In this document: one piece after another, positions 49,279-58,959 of the stretch | Numbering within the stretch: position 1 is the stretch's first letter | Layout of the letters: each line of letters opens with the position of its first letter | From: Methanoculleus oceani | GTDB taxonomy: Archaea > Halobacteriota > Methanomicrobia > Methanomicrobiales > Methanoculleaceae | Direction of reading: 5' to 3' | Length of the DNA: 64,000 bases | NCBI RefSeq assembly: GCF_023702065.1 | Contig: NZ_QFDM01000003.1 | Location: 248,001-312,000 of the forward strand | Made by a program: the position numbers and the translations under genes | The notes under the pieces: generated by a model | What the model saw: only the letters and a program-made list of their open reading frames with translations | Database searches by the model: none | Told to the model about the DNA's origin: nothing

Positions 49279-51099
49279 TCAGATGAGTTCCCGGATCTCC
49301 GCAAACGTCGCATCCTTCGGGACCCAGACGGTATTGCCGGTGTAGTTCAGCCCGCCGGCAGCGCGGAGGTCTTCAAGCGGGTAGATCCGCGGCCCGTACT
49401 GGTACCCGGTCTCGTTCAGCCACCGTGACGGATACCCGGGCTCCTCGACCGCCCCCGTCACGGGGTCGGTGATGAGGCCGTTTGAGTACGTGACGATCAG
49501 TGTGCCCGACAGATCGTGCCACTCATCGATGATCGCATCGCCCCGTGCAACGGTGAAGTTCGTGAGGAGACGTGCCGCCCCTTCATCGTCGCCGGCAGCG
49601 ATGAGGTCGACCGCCTGTCTGTCGGTCTCCTGCACGAGCGCTATCGACTCAGCCTCGAGCTCGCCCTGCTTTGCAGTGATGACGTCGATCATCGCGTCGT
49701 AGCGGAGCATGGCCCAGTTCGTCAGGAGGTCGAACGTCCAGTACGCGGTGTCGTAGTCGTACTCCGACCGGTCGCCGGTCGTGTACGCGACGGACACGTT
49801 CGTTGAACCCGCGTAGATCGGCGCATAAACCGTCTCGTACGTGACCGCCGGACCGAACCAGAGCACGCCTCCTACCGGGTCGGGGAGAGACGACCGTGCC
49901 TGGGCGACGTAACTGTAACTGCAGAAGACCGCCGAGACCGGCCGCGGGTTCGCCCCGGGACGGACCTCCATGTACGACTCGTTCTGGAAGTCCGTGTGGG
50001 CATCGTCGGGTCCTAAGTACCGGTACGGGTTCCCGAACGGTCCGGCAGCCGTGCCTGCAGAGAGGTCGAAATCGGTTCCCTCGTAGTGGTCCCGGAAGAG
50101 CGAGAACGCCCCGGTGAGGTTGACCTTCTCGTCGGGCGCAACGGTGAACGGGTACGCCTTCGTGTACGAGTTCTCGACGTACGGACTCAGGTTGAGCGAC
50201 GGGGCGAGGCGGTCCTGGATGCGCCAGACCCGCATCAACGAGTAGTAGGGATGCGAGTACTCGCCGTAGCTGACGATCTTGAGCCAGTCGAGGGGGCCGT
50301 CGGCAGGGGACCACACACCGGCCTCTTCAAGCCTGCCGAAGAGATCGTTCGAGTAGATCTGGTCGGGGTTTCCGGGAACGACCTCGCGGATCCTGAACTC
50401 GTTTGCCGCTACAAAGACCTCCCCGTCGGGGATTTTCTGTGCGACCCAGAGGCCTCCGCCGTCCGCCTCATCGAGGCTCGAGCAGATCTCGATGACCCAC
50501 GCCTCCTCCGGGTCGGCGAAGATGAGCGTCTCGCCGGTTCCGTAATAGCCGTAGGTGTCGATCAGGCCGCCGACCAGTTCGACCGCTTCCCGCGCTTTCG
50601 TGCACCGCTCAAGCGCTATGTTCGAGAGCTCCGAGGAGTAAAAGATCCGCTTTCCTTCAACTGCATTGAGCTCGACCTTCGCGTATTCGGTGCATTCGGC
50701 GGAGAGGAGCTGGTGTTCGTTCATCATGCCGTACGACCCGGTGTAGTAGGCGTAGGTGTGCGGCACCTGGTCGATATGCCCGAGAACCAGGCGCGAATCA
50801 CCGCTGTCCTCGCCTCCCGCCGCATCCGAACCGCTGTCCGGGTCGAAAAAGACCGGTCTTTGCTCTCCGGGCGCATGGTCGGCCGCGGGGACGTAAAGAA
50901 GGCTTATGTCGTCGACGTTTCTCCAGTCTTTCCCGACGCCGTCGTTCGTATGCCCGACATACATCGACCCGTCTTCGGATGCACCGGGCGTCACTGCAAA
51001 GACGGTGCATGCCGCTGCATTCGCCGACAGGAGCAGGAATGCAACGAACAGGCAGAGGCCGCTGCGTAAGAAAACAGTTATACCGACACGCTTTCGCAT
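49279..51099 (-). CDS. C69-family dipeptidase (peptidase U34), secreted
   Basis: A 606-residue peptidase of the N-terminal-nucleophile class. The signal peptide ends ANAAA and the next residue is the catalytic Cys in CTVFAVTPGASEDGSMYVGH, so cleavage of the signal exposes the active N-terminus. The family core includes LIFADPEEAWVIEI and a C-terminal helical region with long extracellular beta stretches. It likely trims extracellular peptides. The start at 51099 (MRKRVGITVF) is preferred over a TTG 15 bases earlier. Confidence 0.88.
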   Translation of the reverse strand: MRKRVGITVFLRSGLCLFVAFLLLSANAAACTVFAVTPGASEDGSMYVGHTNDGVGKDWRNVDDISLLYVPAADHAPGEQRPVFFDPDSGSDAAGGEDSGDSRLVLGHIDQVPHTYAYYTGSYGMMNEHQLLSAECTEYAKVELNAVEGKRIFYSSELSNIALERCTKAREAVELVGGLIDTYGYYGTGETLIFADPEEAWVIEICSSLDEADGGGLWVAQKIPDGEVFVAANEFRIREVVPGNPDQIYSNDLFGRLEEAGVWSPADGPLDWLKIVSYGEYSHPYYSLMRVWRIQDRLAPSLNLSPYVENSYTKAYPFTVAPDEKVNLTGAFSLFRDHYEGTDFDLSAGTAAGPFGNPYRYLGPDDAHTDFQNESYMEVRPGANPRPVSAVFCSYSYVAQARSSLPDPVGGVLWFGPAVTYETVYAPIYAGSTNVSVAYTTGDRSEYDYDTAYWTFDLLTNWAMLRYDAMIDVITAKQGELEAESIALVQETDRQAVDLIAAGDDEGAARLLTNFTVARGDAIIDEWHDLSGTLIVTYSNGLITDPVTGAVEEPGYPSRWLNETGYQYGPRIYPLEDLRAAGGLNYTGNTVWVPKDATFAEIRELI

Positions 51100-51114
51100 A
51101 AAGAAAAGAGACAA

Positions 51115-51484
51115 AACGGGTTTAAAAGGATGGCGAATTGTCTGCCGCTGATTTCGGAAAGATTTTTCAGAACGGATTCACTTTCGCTGCCAGTTGCAGC
51201 GATGATCAAAGTGTCTGCAGGAGAGAACAGGCAGAATCCGGCAGGAATACTTCGCGGGCCGGGATCCGCACCTCGTCAAGCCATGCCTTACGCCGCCTAT
51301 CCGTTCTGGTGACCATGACCTCGAACGTCCGCCGCCGGAAGGCCGAATCCCGCAGGGTCTGCAGATGCAGCCCCATCTGGAGCGGTTCAAGGGGATCGCG
51401 TATCACGCCTGTTTCAGGCTGGCCTGCCGGAAGAAAGACGGCAGCGAAAAGGGTTATCTACCATTTCCGGGATACCTGATCCGC
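51115..51484. other. 370-base spacer without a supported gene
   Basis: Divergent region between the dipeptidase and CPBP-like genes. A minus-strand open frame of 66 codons (51206-51406) has no clear start signal or recognisable domain and may be chance or a remnant. No tRNA or repeat is seen. Confidence 0.4.
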
Positions 51485-52291
51485 ATGGCATCGGTCGAAA
51501 CCGCCCCCGGCAGCACCGGGCTCTCCAGGGGGAAGGCCTTCGGCATCGCGGTCGCGCTCTACCTGGTCTGGGTCTTCGCCACATGGCTGCTCGAGGGCAG
51601 GATCCTCCTGCTGCAGAACCCGGACCCGACGGGAAGGCTGATCTACGCCGTCGTGGCGAACATCGTCATCGGGACCCTGATCACCCTCGTCGCCATCCGC
51701 GCTTTCCTCTCGGCCGGCATACTCTCCCCGGACAGGACTGGATTCCGCCCGGTCCCGTATGCGGTCGGTGCGGTTCTCCTTGCGGGGATCGTCGGGGCGC
51801 TCATCTACGCCCTGTCCGGGTTCCCGACATCGGACCCGGTCGTCTTTCTCAACGGGTTCGCCCAGGTCTTCCCGACATCCGTCGCCGAGGTCTTCGTCTG
51901 CTGGACGGCCATCGGCATGGTGAGCGAATCCCTGGCGCAGCCGGCGGGAAAATATCTCGCGCTCGTCACCGGGATCGTGACGGCAACGGTCTTCTTCGGG
52001 GTCTACCATATCGCCCACAGCCCGCCGTTTAATACCCCGATGATGATCGTCTTCCTGATGCTCCCGGGCCTTGCGACGAGCATCTTTTACTTTGCAGTCA
52101 GGGAGGTCTACTCGACGATCGTCTTCCAGAACCTCATGGGAACGCTCGGGGTGCTCCAGAACATCGATCCGGCGGCGCTGGCCCGGCCGAACCCCGGCGC
52201 GATAACGCTTGCCCTGGCCCTGGTCGCGGTGCTGATCGCTGCCGATTACCTGCTGGTCCGCAAACGGTTCGGTTCCCCGAAGCAGGAATGA
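51485..52291 (+). CDS. CPBP-like intramembrane protein
   Basis: A 268-residue membrane protein with about eight hydrophobic helices. ATVFFGVYHIAHSPPFNTP contains the F-x3-H element of the CPBP (Rce1-like) family, with a following Asn. The usual first motif EExxxR is reduced to a single Glu (SVAEVFVCWTAIG), so peptidase activity is doubtful. The start at 51485 (MASVETAPGS) lies just before the first helix. Confidence 0.65.
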   Translation: MASVETAPGSTGLSRGKAFGIAVALYLVWVFATWLLEGRILLLQNPDPTGRLIYAVVANIVIGTLITLVAIRAFLSAGILSPDRTGFRPVPYAVGAVLLAGIVGALIYALSGFPTSDPVVFLNGFAQVFPTSVAEVFVCWTAIGMVSESLAQPAGKYLALVTGIVTATVFFGVYHIAHSPPFNTPMMIVFLMLPGLATSIFYFAVREVYSTIVFQNLMGTLGVLQNIDPAALARPNPGAITLALALVAVLIAADYLLVRKRFGSPKQE

Positions 52292-52979
52292 GGATTTTCC
52301 ATCCTGCGGATAGCCCTCGTGGAGCAGCCGCGGGTATGCCCGGGCGGCACGTCCGGAGCGTGAGGGGGAGAGCCGAAAACGGCTCGGGTGCGTGCTTCCG
52401 GTAGTCCCCACCCGGCTGCACCAGGCACGCGTCCCAAATTTATCCGGAACGTTGAAGATTCAACCGATCGGTTCGCCCTCATTCGCAGTGTCGATAATGC
52501 GAGTCGTCATTGACCCAATACCTCAAATAAGATTTTTTCGGGCCTTCGGAGGCTCAAGGAATTCCAGACTCCTGCGTTCGCACTTCCGACCGGTCGCAAC
52601 TCGCACAGGAGAACGCCGGTCGGAACATCCGGCGTTTGAACATCCAGGTGCAACGGGATCTATCCCTGCAGGAGTTTTGGGATAGCCCCAAGGCCAAATG
52701 TTATTAGCAATTATCCGAAGATTCATACTTGTCAACTGGGTGAGATATTAGGATCGTGGTCGGGAATCAAGATGGCCTGCATGAGAATACTCATTATCCG
52801 GCAGAAAGATCTGCCTGTCGGGAGAGCGAACCCTCACGGCGCCCCGTGAAGGGGCAAAGACCGGGGTTACGCCGGCAGGATCGATGAGAAAGATAACTGA
52901 CGAAACGTACCGGGAGATTGGTGCGGACTCCCGGGGACACCCGTCCGCTCGACGACGCATCTTCTAAAGGAGAAACGGG
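52292..52979. other. 688-base non-coding leader region of the large kinase operon
   Basis: No gene is supported. The region contains inverted repeats at 52586-52623 (CCGACCGG with CCGGTCGG) and 52660-52685 (CTATCCC with GGGATAG), an A/T-rich segment at 52685-52755 likely to hold the promoter, and a folded element at 52814-52879 listed separately. Confidence 0.5.
52814..52879 (+). ncRNA. candidate structured leader RNA, class unknown
   Basis: An outer 8-bp stem (CCTGTCGG at 52814-52821 with CCGGCAGG at 52872-52879, one wobble pair) encloses a strong hairpin, CCCTCACGG (52831-52839) with CCGTGAAGGG (52844-52853), one bulged A and a 4-base loop. An unpaired segment GCAAAGACCGGGGTTACG follows. 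It ends 100 bases before the kinase start. It could be a riboswitch-like leader, a small RNA or a protein site; no known class fits well. Confidence 0.35.
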
Positions 52980-55900
52980 ATGCTGATATCCAATTATGAG
53001 TTACTCGAGAGACTGGCCGAAACACCTCATGCTACCGTTTTCAAAGCGTATAACAAGAGAAACCCGGATAAACTGCTGACCCTCAAGGTCCTGAAGGAGA
53101 ACGGCCTCTCCGAATACAAGTTGACCCGGTTCAGGCAGAAGGTCGAGCACCTCAGGGTCCTGGATGACCCCCGGTTGATTACGCCCCTATCGTTCAGTGA
53201 TCTCGACGGAACCTGCTTTCTCACCCAGGAGTACTTCGGCGGAATCACCCTCAGTTCGCTGATGGAAGCGCGCTCGCCGCTTTCTCTCTCCGACTTCCTC
53301 ACCGTAGCCTGTGCGCTCACGTCGACGCTTGAGAAAGTGCATGAAGCGGGGATCATCCACGGGGGCATCAAACCCAACAACATCCTCGTCGACGGGACGC
53401 TCGCCGTGCGGCTGATCGACTTCGTCAGTGCCGTCGATGTGAGGGATGTCAGCCATTTCATCTACGACCGTTCTTTCGTCAGGGGGACGCTGGCCTATAC
53501 TTCCCCGGAACAGACCGGCCGCATCAGCCACCAGGTGACCGTCGCCTCAGATCTGTACTCGCTCGGGGTCGTCTTCTACGAGATGCTGACCGGCCGTCTC
53601 CCCTTCATATCCGATGATCCCCTTGAATTGATACATTCCCACCTTGCACGGGAAGCGGTAGCGGCCCACGAAGTGAACCCCGAAGTCCCCGTCGTCGTAT
53701 CGAGGATCGTCGCCAGGTTGATGCAGAAAGAGCCCGAGAAGCGCTACCGGAGCTGCAGCGGACTCCTTGCCGACCTCACGCAGTGCCGCGACGAGTTTGC
53801 GGCAATCCGGACCGTCCGTGAATTCCCCCTGGAGCGGTACGTTCAGACTCACAGGGCAACATTCGTATCGAAGATGGTCGGCCGGGACAGGGAGGCCGGG
53901 ACCATCCTCGGCGAATACGAAGAGGTTGCCCGGGGCGAGTTCCGTGCGCTCTTCATCTCCGGGCTCTCCGGCATAGGAAAGACCCGCCTGATACAGGAAC
54001 TGCAAAAGCCGATCGTGCGGCACGCGGGCTACTTCACATCGGGAAAGTTCGATGTCTACCAGAGAAACATACCCTACAGTTCCCTGATTCAAGCGATACG
54101 AAATCTGCTGCGGACCTTCCTGACCGAGAGCAACGAGCGGGTCCTTCTCTGGAGGGAGAGAATCACGGAGGCCGTGGGCCAGAACGGGAAGGTCCTGACC
54201 GATGTCATCCCGGAACTGGAGATCCTGATCGGTCCGCAGCCCGGGGTCAGGCCTCTCCCTCCGGTCGAGTCACTGAACCGGTTCCATGACGTCTTCGGCC
54301 GGTTTCTGGGCTGTCTCGCAAGCGAGGAGAACCCGCTGACCCTCTTCATCGACGACCTCCAGTGGTGCGACGGGGCCTCCTTCGACTTCCTGGAGAACAT
54401 CTTCGCAAGCTCCGGGGATCACCCCTACCTCTTCCTGATCGGGGCCTACCGCCATAACGAGGTCGACCAGAGCCATCCCCTCTCAAGGCTCATCCGCAAT
54501 GCGAAGGAGAACGGCCGACCGTTGAAGGAGATCCGGCTCGAGCCCTTGAAACCCGAACACTGCCACGAGATGGTCTCGTACATACTCGACTCTCCCCTTG
54601 TGCAGACAGAGGCCCTTTCTGAGTTTATTTTTGCGCTGACCGAAGGAAACCCGCTCTTTGTCAGCGAGAGCCTTTCCTACCTGCACAACGAAGACCTGCT
54701 GTATCTCGACGACGACCGCCAATGGCGGTGGGACCTCGAGAGGATCCAGAGGTCCCGCATGCCGACCACCATCGTCGCCCTCTTCGCCTCGAAGATCCAG
54801 AACCTCCCTCGGGACCTGATCACCCTGCTCGAATACTGTGCCTGCATGGGCAACACCTTCTCGCCTGCCGAGGTCTCGCAGATCCGGGGGATGACCCTGC
54901 TCGAGACGTTCGAGGTGCTGAAACCGGCTCTCGGGCAGGGACTGCTCGTCGAGAGCAAGAACCAGTTGCAGTTCATCCACGATAAAGTCCAGGAAGCGGC
55001 GCTATCCGCCATACCGGCAGAGAGGCGCCGGCAGATCCACTGGCAGGTGGGCAACCACCTCCTCCGTGCCGTCCCGGAGGAGGCGCTTATGGGGATGGAG
55101 AAGCTCGAAAACCTCTTCACCATCGCCTCCCACCTCAACCTGGGTCTGGAAGAGGAACCTGACCCGAAGAAGGCGTATTTCCTCTCGGATATCAACTACC
55201 ATGCCGGCAACAAGGCACTCGACTCCCTCGCCACACAGGCAGCCAACGATTACTTCAACCGGAGCAGGGAACTCCTGCCCGACGACTGCTGGGAGGAGAG
55301 CCACTATGAGCGCACGTTCAGGATATTCCAGAGAGCGGCAAAGACGGAGCTCATGTGCGGGAATTACGGGGACTCCGAGAGGCTGCTCAACCACCTCCTC
55401 GACCATGCCGGGACGGATCTCGACCGGGCGGAGTGTCTCGCGGAGCAGACCACGTCGCTCTCGTCCATAGGCAACTTCAACAAGGCTATCGAGACCGCGA
55501 ACCGGGGCCTCGCCTACTTCGGCAGATCCATCCCGGACGATCCGGACGAAGCGGAGAGGAGACGAGAGGCTGTGATGGGCGAGATCGCCTCGATGGAGGT
55601 CGACGTATGGGATGCCATCCGGAAGATGCCGTTTACCACGGACAGGAAGAGTAAGATAGAACTCGCCTATTACAGCGAACTGATCCCCGACCTCTACATG
55701 TCGGGGCTCGTGCCGCAACTCTACCTCTCGGCTGCGCAGTCGACCCGGCACTGCCTCTCGGGGGGTATGGACGAGTCCGTCATCTATTCCTTCAGCATCA
55801 TGGGGCTCATGCTCGGGGAACAGGAGGATTTTGCGTCGGCGTTCAGGTACGAGGACCTTGCTCGCGACCTCTCGGCAAAATATCCCAATACCTTCGGCGC

Positions 55901-58493
55901 CACGCGCGGCATGAACGGGATCGTCTGGTGCAACATGCATTCGAGAAGTCATCCACAGGAGATCGTGGATTACTGTCTCAAAGCGATCCAGAGCGGGAAG
56001 AACTGCGGCGACCTCTACAATGCAGGCCTCTCCTACGGGCCCCTGATGTGGAACCTGCAGGTCCAGGGAGCGGACTTCTCCGTTATCGAAGAGTATGCCA
56101 TCGAATGCCTTCAATTCTCCAACCGGTACCACCTCTCCTTCTCCGTCGGACTCGCCGAAGCGATGCAGGCGGGCTGGATCGAGCCCATGAAGAAGGGCTC
56201 CCAACCGGCGCCCATGGACCAAAAATTGGCGCAGTGGGAGCAGGAGAACCACATCGCCTCTGCCGGGAGTTATTTCGTCCACAGGGCTCTCGCGCATTAC
56301 TACCTGGGAGAGCACGAAGAGGCCGGGCGATACCTCGCCGGTGTCCGGAAGTATCTCTCGGGCCTGACCGACAACGTGCTGAAGAGGGAGTGGTACGTCT
56401 TCAGGGTCTTGAATGCCCTGAAACTGCACGAGATGGGACTAGGGTTTGAGCGTGAAGAGGACCTGCTCGCGGAGATCCGGCCGATCATCGCGAACCTTGA
56501 GACGTGGGCGAGTCTCGGGCCTCTGCTGCGACCCTATCTTGCCTTTGTGCATGCCGAACTCGCGAGAGTCACCGGCGATTACCGGGAGGCGAGAAGCCTT
56601 TACCTCGATGCGATAGACGCCGCACACAGGGAGAACTACACGTTCCTCGCAGGGCACCTCAACGAATGCCTCGGGGAACTTCTCGGGCAGGCCGGAGGGG
56701 GCTCCGGAAGGGCGTTTATCACCGAGGCAGGGCGTCTGTACAGGAAATGCCGCGCAGAGCGAAAAGCGGTCAATCTTGTCGAACGCTATCCTGAATACTT
56801 TGAGGACGGGGTCGCTTCGTACCCGCACCTCGATCCGGATCATTCTGCCCGCACTCTTCCCGATCTCGACGTCGAATACCTCATGAAGTCCTCGCTCGCC
56901 ATCTCCGCCGAGATCGAGCAGAAAGCCCTGCTTGAGAAGATCATGAACGTGGTCATCGAGAGTTCGGGGGCGGAGGCAGGGTATCTCCTGATGGAAGAGA
57001 ACGGCAACCTGTTCATCCGCGCAGAGAGCCATGTCACCGACAGGGAAGCTGTGAAGACTGCCAATAAAAGACTGGAAGAGTCGTCCGGGATCTGCAAGGC
57101 GATCGTCCGCTACGTGCACCGGACCGGGGAGACGCTGATCCTGAGGAACGCCGGGAAGGAAGGGCCGTTCATCGACAACCCGGAAATCCAGGAGATGCAC
57201 CTCCGCTCGGTGCTCTGTCTTCCGGTGATCAAGCAGTCGAAGATGATCGGGGTGCTGTACCTGGAGAATCGCCTGTCGGAGGGGGTATTCACACCCGGAA
57301 AGACGGATATGGTGGAACTGCTGGTCTCCCAGGCGGCCATCTCTCTTGAGAACGCCACGCTCTTTGCCGAGCGCAGGCGGGCCGAGGAGGCCTTCCGGGA
57401 GACGAGCGATTACCTGGAGAGCCTGATAGACCATGCCAACGCACCCATCGTCGTCTGGGACACGTCGAGGAGGATCACCCGGTTCAACCACGCCTTCGAA
57501 CGGTTGACGGGCTATGCGGCACGCGATGTGCTGGGGAGACCCCTCGAACTTCTCTTCCCCGAGGAAGGCAAGCAGAGATCCCTCGCACATATCAACCGGA
57601 CCTCGTCGGGGGAGTACTGGAACGCCGTGGAGATCCCTATCCGGAGAAAGAGCGGGTCGGTGCGCACGGTGCTGTGGAACTCGGCCAATATTCACGACGA
57701 GGACGGGATCACCGTCATTGCCACCATCGCCCAGGGGCAGGACATCACCGATAGAAAGCTCGCCGAAGGAGAACTGAAAAAGTATGCCGAAGACCTCAAA
57801 CGGAGCAACCAGGACCTGGAGTGGTTCGCCTATATCTCCTCTCACGACCTCCAGGAGCCGCTCAGGGCAATCTCCGGCTTTGCGGAGCTGCTCGAGAGAC
57901 GGTATAAAGGTCAGATCGATGAACGAGCGGATAAATACATCCATTTCATCGTCGACGGCACCAGACAGATGCAGCAGATCATCCAGGATCTTCTCTCGTA
58001 TTCCCGGGTACAGACCAGAGCCCATGAATTCGACCTCATCGACACGAACCGATCGCTCGACCAGGCGCTCCTGAATCTGCACGCGTCGATCAGGGATACG
58101 CACGCCGTCATCACGAAGGACCCGCTCCCGGAGATCCTCGCCGACAACATCCAGATCACCCAGGTCTTTCAGAACCTCATAGGCAACGCATTGAAGTTCC
58201 ATAAGCCGGAGACGGTCCCGGAGATCCACATCTCCGCTTCCCGGGATGGAGATGCCTGGGTATTCTCGGTGACGGACAACGGGATCGGCATCGATCCTGC
58301 GCACATCGACCGTATCTTCAGGCTCTTCCAGCGCCTGCATGCAAAAGGCGAGTACGATGGTACGGGCATCGGCCTTACCATCTGCAAGAGGATCGTCGAA
58401 CGACACGGCGGCGAGATCACCGTCCGGTCGGAGCCCGGGGCGGGATCGACGTTCTCCTTCTCCATCCCGTCCCATTCGGAGGTCACACCATGA
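52980..58493 (+). CDS. giant hybrid sensor: kinase-like, STAND ATPase, GAF, PAS, histidine kinase
   Basis: An 1837-residue cytosolic protein of the PknB/AAA/histidine kinase type. Residues 1-275 are a Ser/Thr kinase-like domain, but the catalytic loop reads HGGIKPNNIL (127-136), so the Asp of HRD is Gly; DFV replaces DFG. Residues 295-560 are a STAND ATPase (LFISGLSGIGKTRLIQEL near 330, LTLFIDDLQWCDG). Residues 600-1280 are TPR-like helices, 1300-1460 GAF, 1473-1595 PAS, and 1610-1837 histidine kinase (YISSHDLQEPLRAI, QVFQNLIGNALKFH, DNGIGID, GTGIGLTICKR). A site aaggaga precedes the ATG. The response regulator gene overlaps by 4 bases. It has no membrane segments. Confidence 0.92.
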   Translation: MLISNYELLERLAETPHATVFKAYNKRNPDKLLTLKVLKENGLSEYKLTRFRQKVEHLRVLDDPRLITPLSFSDLDGTCFLTQEYFGGITLSSLMEARSPLSLSDFLTVACALTSTLEKVHEAGIIHGGIKPNNILVDGTLAVRLIDFVSAVDVRDVSHFIYDRSFVRGTLAYTSPEQTGRISHQVTVASDLYSLGVVFYEMLTGRLPFISDDPLELIHSHLAREAVAAHEVNPEVPVVVSRIVARLMQKEPEKRYRSCSGLLADLTQCRDEFAAIRTVREFPLERYVQTHRATFVSKMVGRDREAGTILGEYEEVARGEFRALFISGLSGIGKTRLIQELQKPIVRHAGYFTSGKFDVYQRNIPYSSLIQAIRNLLRTFLTESNERVLLWRERITEAVGQNGKVLTDVIPELEILIGPQPGVRPLPPVESLNRFHDVFGRFLGCLASEENPLTLFIDDLQWCDGASFDFLENIFASSGDHPYLFLIGAYRHNEVDQSHPLSRLIRNAKENGRPLKEIRLEPLKPEHCHEMVSYILDSPLVQTEALSEFIFALTEGNPLFVSESLSYLHNEDLLYLDDDRQWRWDLERIQRSRMPTTIVALFASKIQNLPRDLITLLEYCACMGNTFSPAEVSQIRGMTLLETFEVLKPALGQGLLVESKNQLQFIHDKVQEAALSAIPAERRRQIHWQVGNHLLRAVPEEALMGMEKLENLFTIASHLNLGLEEEPDPKKAYFLSDINYHAGNKALDSLATQAANDYFNRSRELLPDDCWEESHYERTFRIFQRAAKTELMCGNYGDSERLLNHLLDHAGTDLDRAECLAEQTTSLSSIGNFNKAIETANRGLAYFGRSIPDDPDEAERRREAVMGEIASMEVDVWDAIRKMPFTTDRKSKIELAYYSELIPDLYMSGLVPQLYLSAAQSTRHCLSGGMDESVIYSFSIMGLMLGEQEDFASAFRYEDLARDLSAKYPNTFGATRGMNGIVWCNMHSRSHPQEIVDYCLKAIQSGKNCGDLYNAGLSYGPLMWNLQVQGADFSVIEEYAIECLQFSNRYHLSFSVGLAEAMQAGWIEPMKKGSQPAPMDQKLAQWEQENHIASAGSYFVHRALAHYYLGEHEEAGRYLAGVRKYLSGLTDNVLKREWYVFRVLNALKLHEMGLGFEREEDLLAEIRPIIANLETWASLGPLLRPYLAFVHAELARVTGDYREARSLYLDAIDAAHRENYTFLAGHLNECLGELLGQAGGGSGRAFITEAGRLYRKCRAERKAVNLVERYPEYFEDGVASYPHLDPDHSARTLPDLDVEYLMKSSLAISAEIEQKALLEKIMNVVIESSGAEAGYLLMEENGNLFIRAESHVTDREAVKTANKRLEESSGICKAIVRYVHRTGETLILRNAGKEGPFIDNPEIQEMHLRSVLCLPVIKQSKMIGVLYLENRLSEGVFTPGKTDMVELLVSQAAISLENATLFAERRRAEEAFRETSDYLESLIDHANAPIVVWDTSRRITRFNHAFERLTGYAARDVLGRPLELLFPEEGKQRSLAHINRTSSGEYWNAVEIPIRRKSGSVRTVLWNSANIHDEDGITVIATIAQGQDITDRKLAEGELKKYAEDLKRSNQDLEWFAYISSHDLQEPLRAISGFAELLERRYKGQIDERADKYIHFIVDGTRQMQQIIQDLLSYSRVQTRAHEFDLIDTNRSLDQALLNLHASIRDTHAVITKDPLPEILADNIQITQVFQNLIGNALKFHKPETVPEIHISASRDGDAWVFSVTDNGIGIDPAHIDRIFRLFQRLHAKGEYDGTGIGLTICKRIVERHGGEITVRSEPGAGSTFSFSIPSHSEVTP

Positions 58494-58957
58494 ACAAGCC
58501 CGACAAGAACCAGGAAACCCCAAAAGTGATTGAGATACTGCTCGTTGAAGACAGCCCCGCCGACATCGCCCTCACGCAGGAAGCGCTGCTGGACAGCAAG
58601 CTCACGAACAACCTGCACGTGGTCACGGACGGGGAGGAGGCCATGGCGTTCCTGCAGAAACATGGCAGGTACGCGGCCGCACCGAAACCGGATCTCATCC
58701 TCCTCGACCTGAACCTGCCCAGGAAAAGCGGGCGTGAGGTCCTCGCGGAGATCAAAGCGAACGAGAGATTGAGTTCCATACCGGTCGTGGTCATGACCAT
58801 TTCGCAGGACGAGCGAGATATCTGCGAATCGTACCGGCTCCATGCAAACTGCTACATCCGAAAACCGTTGAACTTCGAAGAGTTCATCAAGATCGTCCAG
58901 TCGATCGAAGATTTCTGGTTCTCTATCGTGACGCTGCCGCCCCGGTGTGGAGAGTGA
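58490..58957 (+). CDS. Rcp1-type response regulator
   Basis: A 155-residue single receiver of the phytochrome-partner (Rcp1) type, with ILLVEDSPADIALTQEALLD, the phospho-Asp in LILLDLNLPRKSG, VVVMTISQDERD and YIRKPLNFEEF. It has no output domain. It starts by ATGA overlap with the large hybrid kinase, which is very likely its phosphodonor; the following kinase gene is 2 bases away and may be the next component in a relay. Confidence 0.93.
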   Translation: MNKPDKNQETPKVIEILLVEDSPADIALTQEALLDSKLTNNLHVVTDGEEAMAFLQKHGRYAAAPKPDLILLDLNLPRKSGREVLAEIKANERLSSIPVVVMTISQDERDICESYRLHANCYIRKPLNFEEFIKIVQSIEDFWFSIVTLPPRCGE

Positions 58958-58959
58958 GC

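Noticed and set aside
51206-51406. 66-codon minus-strand open frame
   Set aside because: It reads like a possible protein remnant, but I recognise no domain and see no start signal, so it is only mentioned in the spacer entry.
52814-52879. Cyclic-di-GMP-I riboswitch
   Set aside because: Only short fragments resemble the aptamer; the paired hairpins and conserved GCAAAGCC element are not in the right order, so it is left as an unclassified element.
56439-58523. 694-codon open frame antisense to the giant kinase
   Set aside because: It lies fully opposite a gene with clear domains, has no recognisable fold, and reflects high-GC codon bias. Similar long antisense frames at 55002-56429, 17066-18580 and 21149-22594 were dropped for the same reason.
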